A stretch of 64,000 nt of DNA from the NCBI RefSeq assembly GCF_025685645.1, contig NZ_JAGSYF010000002.1, positions 620,001 through 684,000 on the forward strand. Direction: 5' to 3'. The translations under genes were made by a program, and so were the position numbers. Source of the DNA: Edaphobacter bradus (GTDB taxonomy: Bacteria > Acidobacteriota > Terriglobia > Terriglobales > Acidobacteriaceae). Shown here piece by piece: positions 61,980 through 64,000 of the stretch; position 1 is the stretch's first letter; every line of letters begins with the position of its first letter. Under the pieces are notes generated by a model, which ran no database searches, was not told the origin of the DNA, and saw only the letters and a program-made list of their open reading frames with translations.

Positions 61980-64000
61980 CTAAAATCGATAGCCGAGAGA
62001 GAACTGAAGCTGACGGCCCGCAAGAGCTGCGGTTGGTTGCCCAAAGCGCGGCGAGCTAAGGGTCCCTATATAGCTGGTGTAGTTGGTACGGTTGAGGACG
62101 TTGAAGGCGGAGACACCGGCGGAGAGGACTCTGGCTTTGTCGTCCCTGGCTTTGGTGAGAAAGAAGTCGTGGCTGTAGAGCAGATCAAGCGAAGCGACTC
62201 CGCCGCTCTCGAGTGTGTTGCGGCCGACGCCAGTGGGACGCGCGTTGCCGAGGCCGGTATGAAAGTAGTCGTCGCCGGTGGTTTCGGTGTAAGGAAGTCC
62301 TGAGTACAGTGTGGCGTTGACGCCCAGCGAGAGCCAGTGGTCGGGATTGATGTTGCCCATCAGGTTGAAGCGCTGAAGACGGTCCTGATCGGAGCGGCCC
62401 CACTCGTCATTTGGATGGTACTGGTCCTGGGGAAAGATTTTGATGCCGCCTGTGTTGCCTTCGAAGCGCGAGAGCGTGTACTGGGCCTGCCCTGAGAACC
62501 AACGTCCAGCCTGACCGCGGAACGAGAGGTCGAGTGCGTTCAAAAGCGTGCGGCCTCCAGACTCGATCTGCTGGATCTGACCGTAGCTCGGGTTGGGGCG
62601 CGGATAATCGGCGGTGAGGCTGGCATTTGGCGGAAGGATGGGAGCGTTCGCGTCGCGGGAGCGAAAGCTCTTGATCTGGACCTGTCCCCGATAGGCAGCG
62701 GTCAGGGTGATGGACTTATGCAACTGCCGCTCCACGCCGAAGCTGTACTGAATCGCATACGGAGTTCGTACGTGAGGATCAAAACGGACCAGGTTCGTCG
62801 GAAGGTTGCTGCCGCTCGCCCCCGAGGAGGAAGGGAACGAGGGGTTTTGAATTTGCACGGAGTGAAGCACTACGCCGTCATGAAGCTTGACTATGGAGGG
62901 AAAATCGCCGCCAGTGCGGTCGTAGAAGACTCCAGTGCCCACGCGGACGATTGTTTTTCCCGTGCCGGGCGCGTATGCAAGTGAGACTCGCGGCGCGAGA
63001 TTGTTGTTGTCCGGGATGAAGGTCTGCCAGTCGTAACGAAGTCCCAGTGAGAGCTGCAGTCTTGGACTGAGCTTCACCTGGTCATGAATGAAAGAGCTGA
63101 ACTCATTGATCCAATACAAGCCGCGTCCTACTCCCTGCTGTGCGGTAAAGACGTAAGGGGCGTTGCCGGCGTAGCTCGCCAGAGAAGAGAACTTGAAGGT
63201 GCCGAGACGATTGCTGTGGTCGTCGACGGCGCGGCGGCTGAACTGGGGCAACTGGACGCCTGCACGGATATAGTGCTTCCCGTGACTCCAGGTAACGACT
63301 TCGTTGACGTGGATTGTGTTCTCCGTTTTGGCGACGTCAGCCTGCGCTCCGCCGCCGATGAAAGAGCCGCTGACCTGGATGGATTGCGCGTCGGTCACGC
63401 TCTTAGTGACGTCCTCATCCTTCTCAAAGGTGATTTGAAGCTGATTGATGAGATTGGGCGTAATGATGATGCGGTCGTTGATGATGGCGTCGTCTTCGCG
63501 GGAGATCTGGTTGTAGCCAGCCTCCGGGAGAGTGATGCCGCCCACGCCCTGGTTGGTGTAGTAGCTGCCTTCGACGTTGTAGCCCAGCGATAGCCGGTGG
63601 TTGGCCGAGAAGTCGTGGGTGACGCGCATGGAGGCCTGATAGTCGCGGTTGGTGGTGAGCACGTTCTCGATGACAGGGCCGTTGGGGCTGATGGCGTCGA
63701 CGACCACGCCGATGTTGCGTGGGCGGAACGTGCCGGAGGAGATGAAGCTGGTGTGGCCGCCGTGTCCGACGGGCCCGGCGACGTGGCCCTCGAAGATGCG
63801 GTGGGACTTAGGCGGCTTGACAGTTGCGGGGTAGTACTTCGCGTTGAAGATGGAGTCGCGGAAGGTGAAGTTGGCTTCGCCGTGGAAGATGGGGGAGCCG
63901 GGCTTGGTGATGATCTCGATGCGTCCTCGGCTGGGGCGGGAAAATTCGGCCGAATAGGGATCGTTGTTGACGCGAACTTCCTGGATAGCTGAGACCGAGA
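61980..64000 (-). CDS. TonB-dependent receptor, Oar-like (N-terminus beyond window)
   Basis: About 673 codons of the C-terminal part are visible; the frame remains open to the window edge. The plug portion reads IQEVRVNNDPYSAEFSRPSR and GRIEIITKPGS, followed by FHGEANFTFRDS, where outer-membrane receptors pass from plug to barrel. The barrel ends LQFSLGYRF. It lies convergent to the GH127-like gene, so a shared arabinan/plant oligosaccharide role is possible. The signal peptide and N-terminal domain are outside the window. Confidence 0.9.
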   Translation of the reverse strand, partial: SVSAIQEVRVNNDPYSAEFSRPSRGRIEIITKPGSPIFHGEANFTFRDSIFNAKYYPATVKPPKSHRIFEGHVAGPVGHGGHTSFISSGTFRPRNIGVVVDAISPNGPVIENVLTTNRDYQASMRVTHDFSANHRLSLGYNVEGSYYTNQGVGGITLPEAGYNQISREDDAIINDRIIITPNLINQLQITFEKDEDVTKSVTDAQSIQVSGSFIGGGAQADVAKTENTIHVNEVVTWSHGKHYIRAGVQLPQFSRRAVDDHSNRLGTFKFSSLASYAGNAPYVFTAQQGVGRGLYWINEFSSFIHDQVKLSPRLQLSLGLRYDWQTFIPDNNNLAPRVSLAYAPGTGKTIVRVGTGVFYDRTGGDFPSIVKLHDGVVLHSVQIQNPSFPSSSGASGSNLPTNLVRFDPHVRTPYAIQYSFGVERQLHKSITLTAAYRGQVQIKSFRSRDANAPILPPNASLTADYPRPNPSYGQIQQIESGGRTLLNALDLSFRGQAGRWFSGQAQYTLSRFEGNTGGIKIFPQDQYHPNDEWGRSDQDRLQRFNLMGNINPDHWLSLGVNATLYSGLPYTETTGDDYFHTGLGNARPTGVGRNTLESGGVASLDLLYSHDFFLTKARDDKARVLSAGVSAFNVLNRTNYTSYIGTLSSPRFGQPTAALAGRQLQFSLGYRF

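Overview
The window looks like a chromosome segment of an Acidobacteriota member, probably class Terriglobia (Terriglobus/Granulicella/Edaphobacter type). This rests on four very large Oar-like TonB-dependent receptors (N-terminal carboxypeptidase-regulatory domain, plug, huge barrel) beside glycoside hydrolases, on moderately high GC, on GGAGG-type ribosome binding sites, and on a three-gene Sdh operon with a fused membrane anchor. No database search was possible; family names come from reading motifs.

Layout. 1-3.7 kb: start of a cyclomaltodextrinase-like gene and a TonB receptor. 4.1-7.65 kb (minus): a four-gene chaperone-usher-like operon (pilin-like, PapD-like chaperone, small outer-membrane barrel, pilin-like). 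7.9-12.1 kb: accessory DNA with a secreted protein joining a degenerate gluzincin-like domain (HEFAL instead of HExxH) to a VHL-beta-like domain, a tRNA-Thr(CGT) 3' half, a methyltransferase tail remnant, a TPR protein, a small membrane protein, and remnants of IS3 and IS630 elements. 12.2-19.85 kb (plus): a second, larger chaperone-usher-like operon (three paralogous pilins, a fourth subunit, chaperone, 774-aa barrel with two C-terminal Ig/carboxypeptidase-regulatory modules, 578-aa adhesin-like protein with four Big-type repeats). 20.3-23.8 kb: TonB receptor. 24.2-31.1 kb: tripartite RND efflux operon with a divergent TetR regulator and a candidate operator between them. 31.2-37.1 kb: redox and detoxification genes (alpha/beta hydrolase with folE, CGNR protein, Ohr/OsmC, SDR lacking the catalytic Tyr, RidA, nitronate monooxygenase). 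37.2-43.6 kb: an ABC exporter and a cyclic beta-1,2-glucan synthase-like protein lacking the GH94 domain. 44.1-47.9 kb: succinate dehydrogenase operon plus a TPR gene. 48.2-53.4 kb: TonB receptor and GH39 beta-xylosidase-like enzyme. 53.4-59.6 kb: DUF2277, MBL-fold hydrolase, zinc-ribbon protein, rpsU, gamma carbonic anhydrase, hisS, aspS. 59.7-61.95 kb: a Tat-secreted GH127-like enzyme followed by a second copy of the aspS 3' end. 61.98-64 kb: a TonB receptor running off the window.

Main biological reading. The two loci at 4.1-7.65 and 12.2-19.85 kb have the parts list of a surface-fibre assembly system (subunits, periplasmic chaperone, outer-membrane pore, tip adhesin), but the barrel proteins do not look like classical FimD/PapC ushers. 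They are the best candidate for an undescribed system here. Other strong oddities are the VHL-like pseudo-peptidase, the displaced aspS 3' end whose differences are mostly synonymous (a footprint of integration or allele replacement next to GH127), and the NdvA/NdvB-like pair without the phosphorylase domain. Receptor plus GH pairs (cyclomaltodextrinase, GH39, GH127) suggest a plant-polysaccharide-degrading lifestyle.
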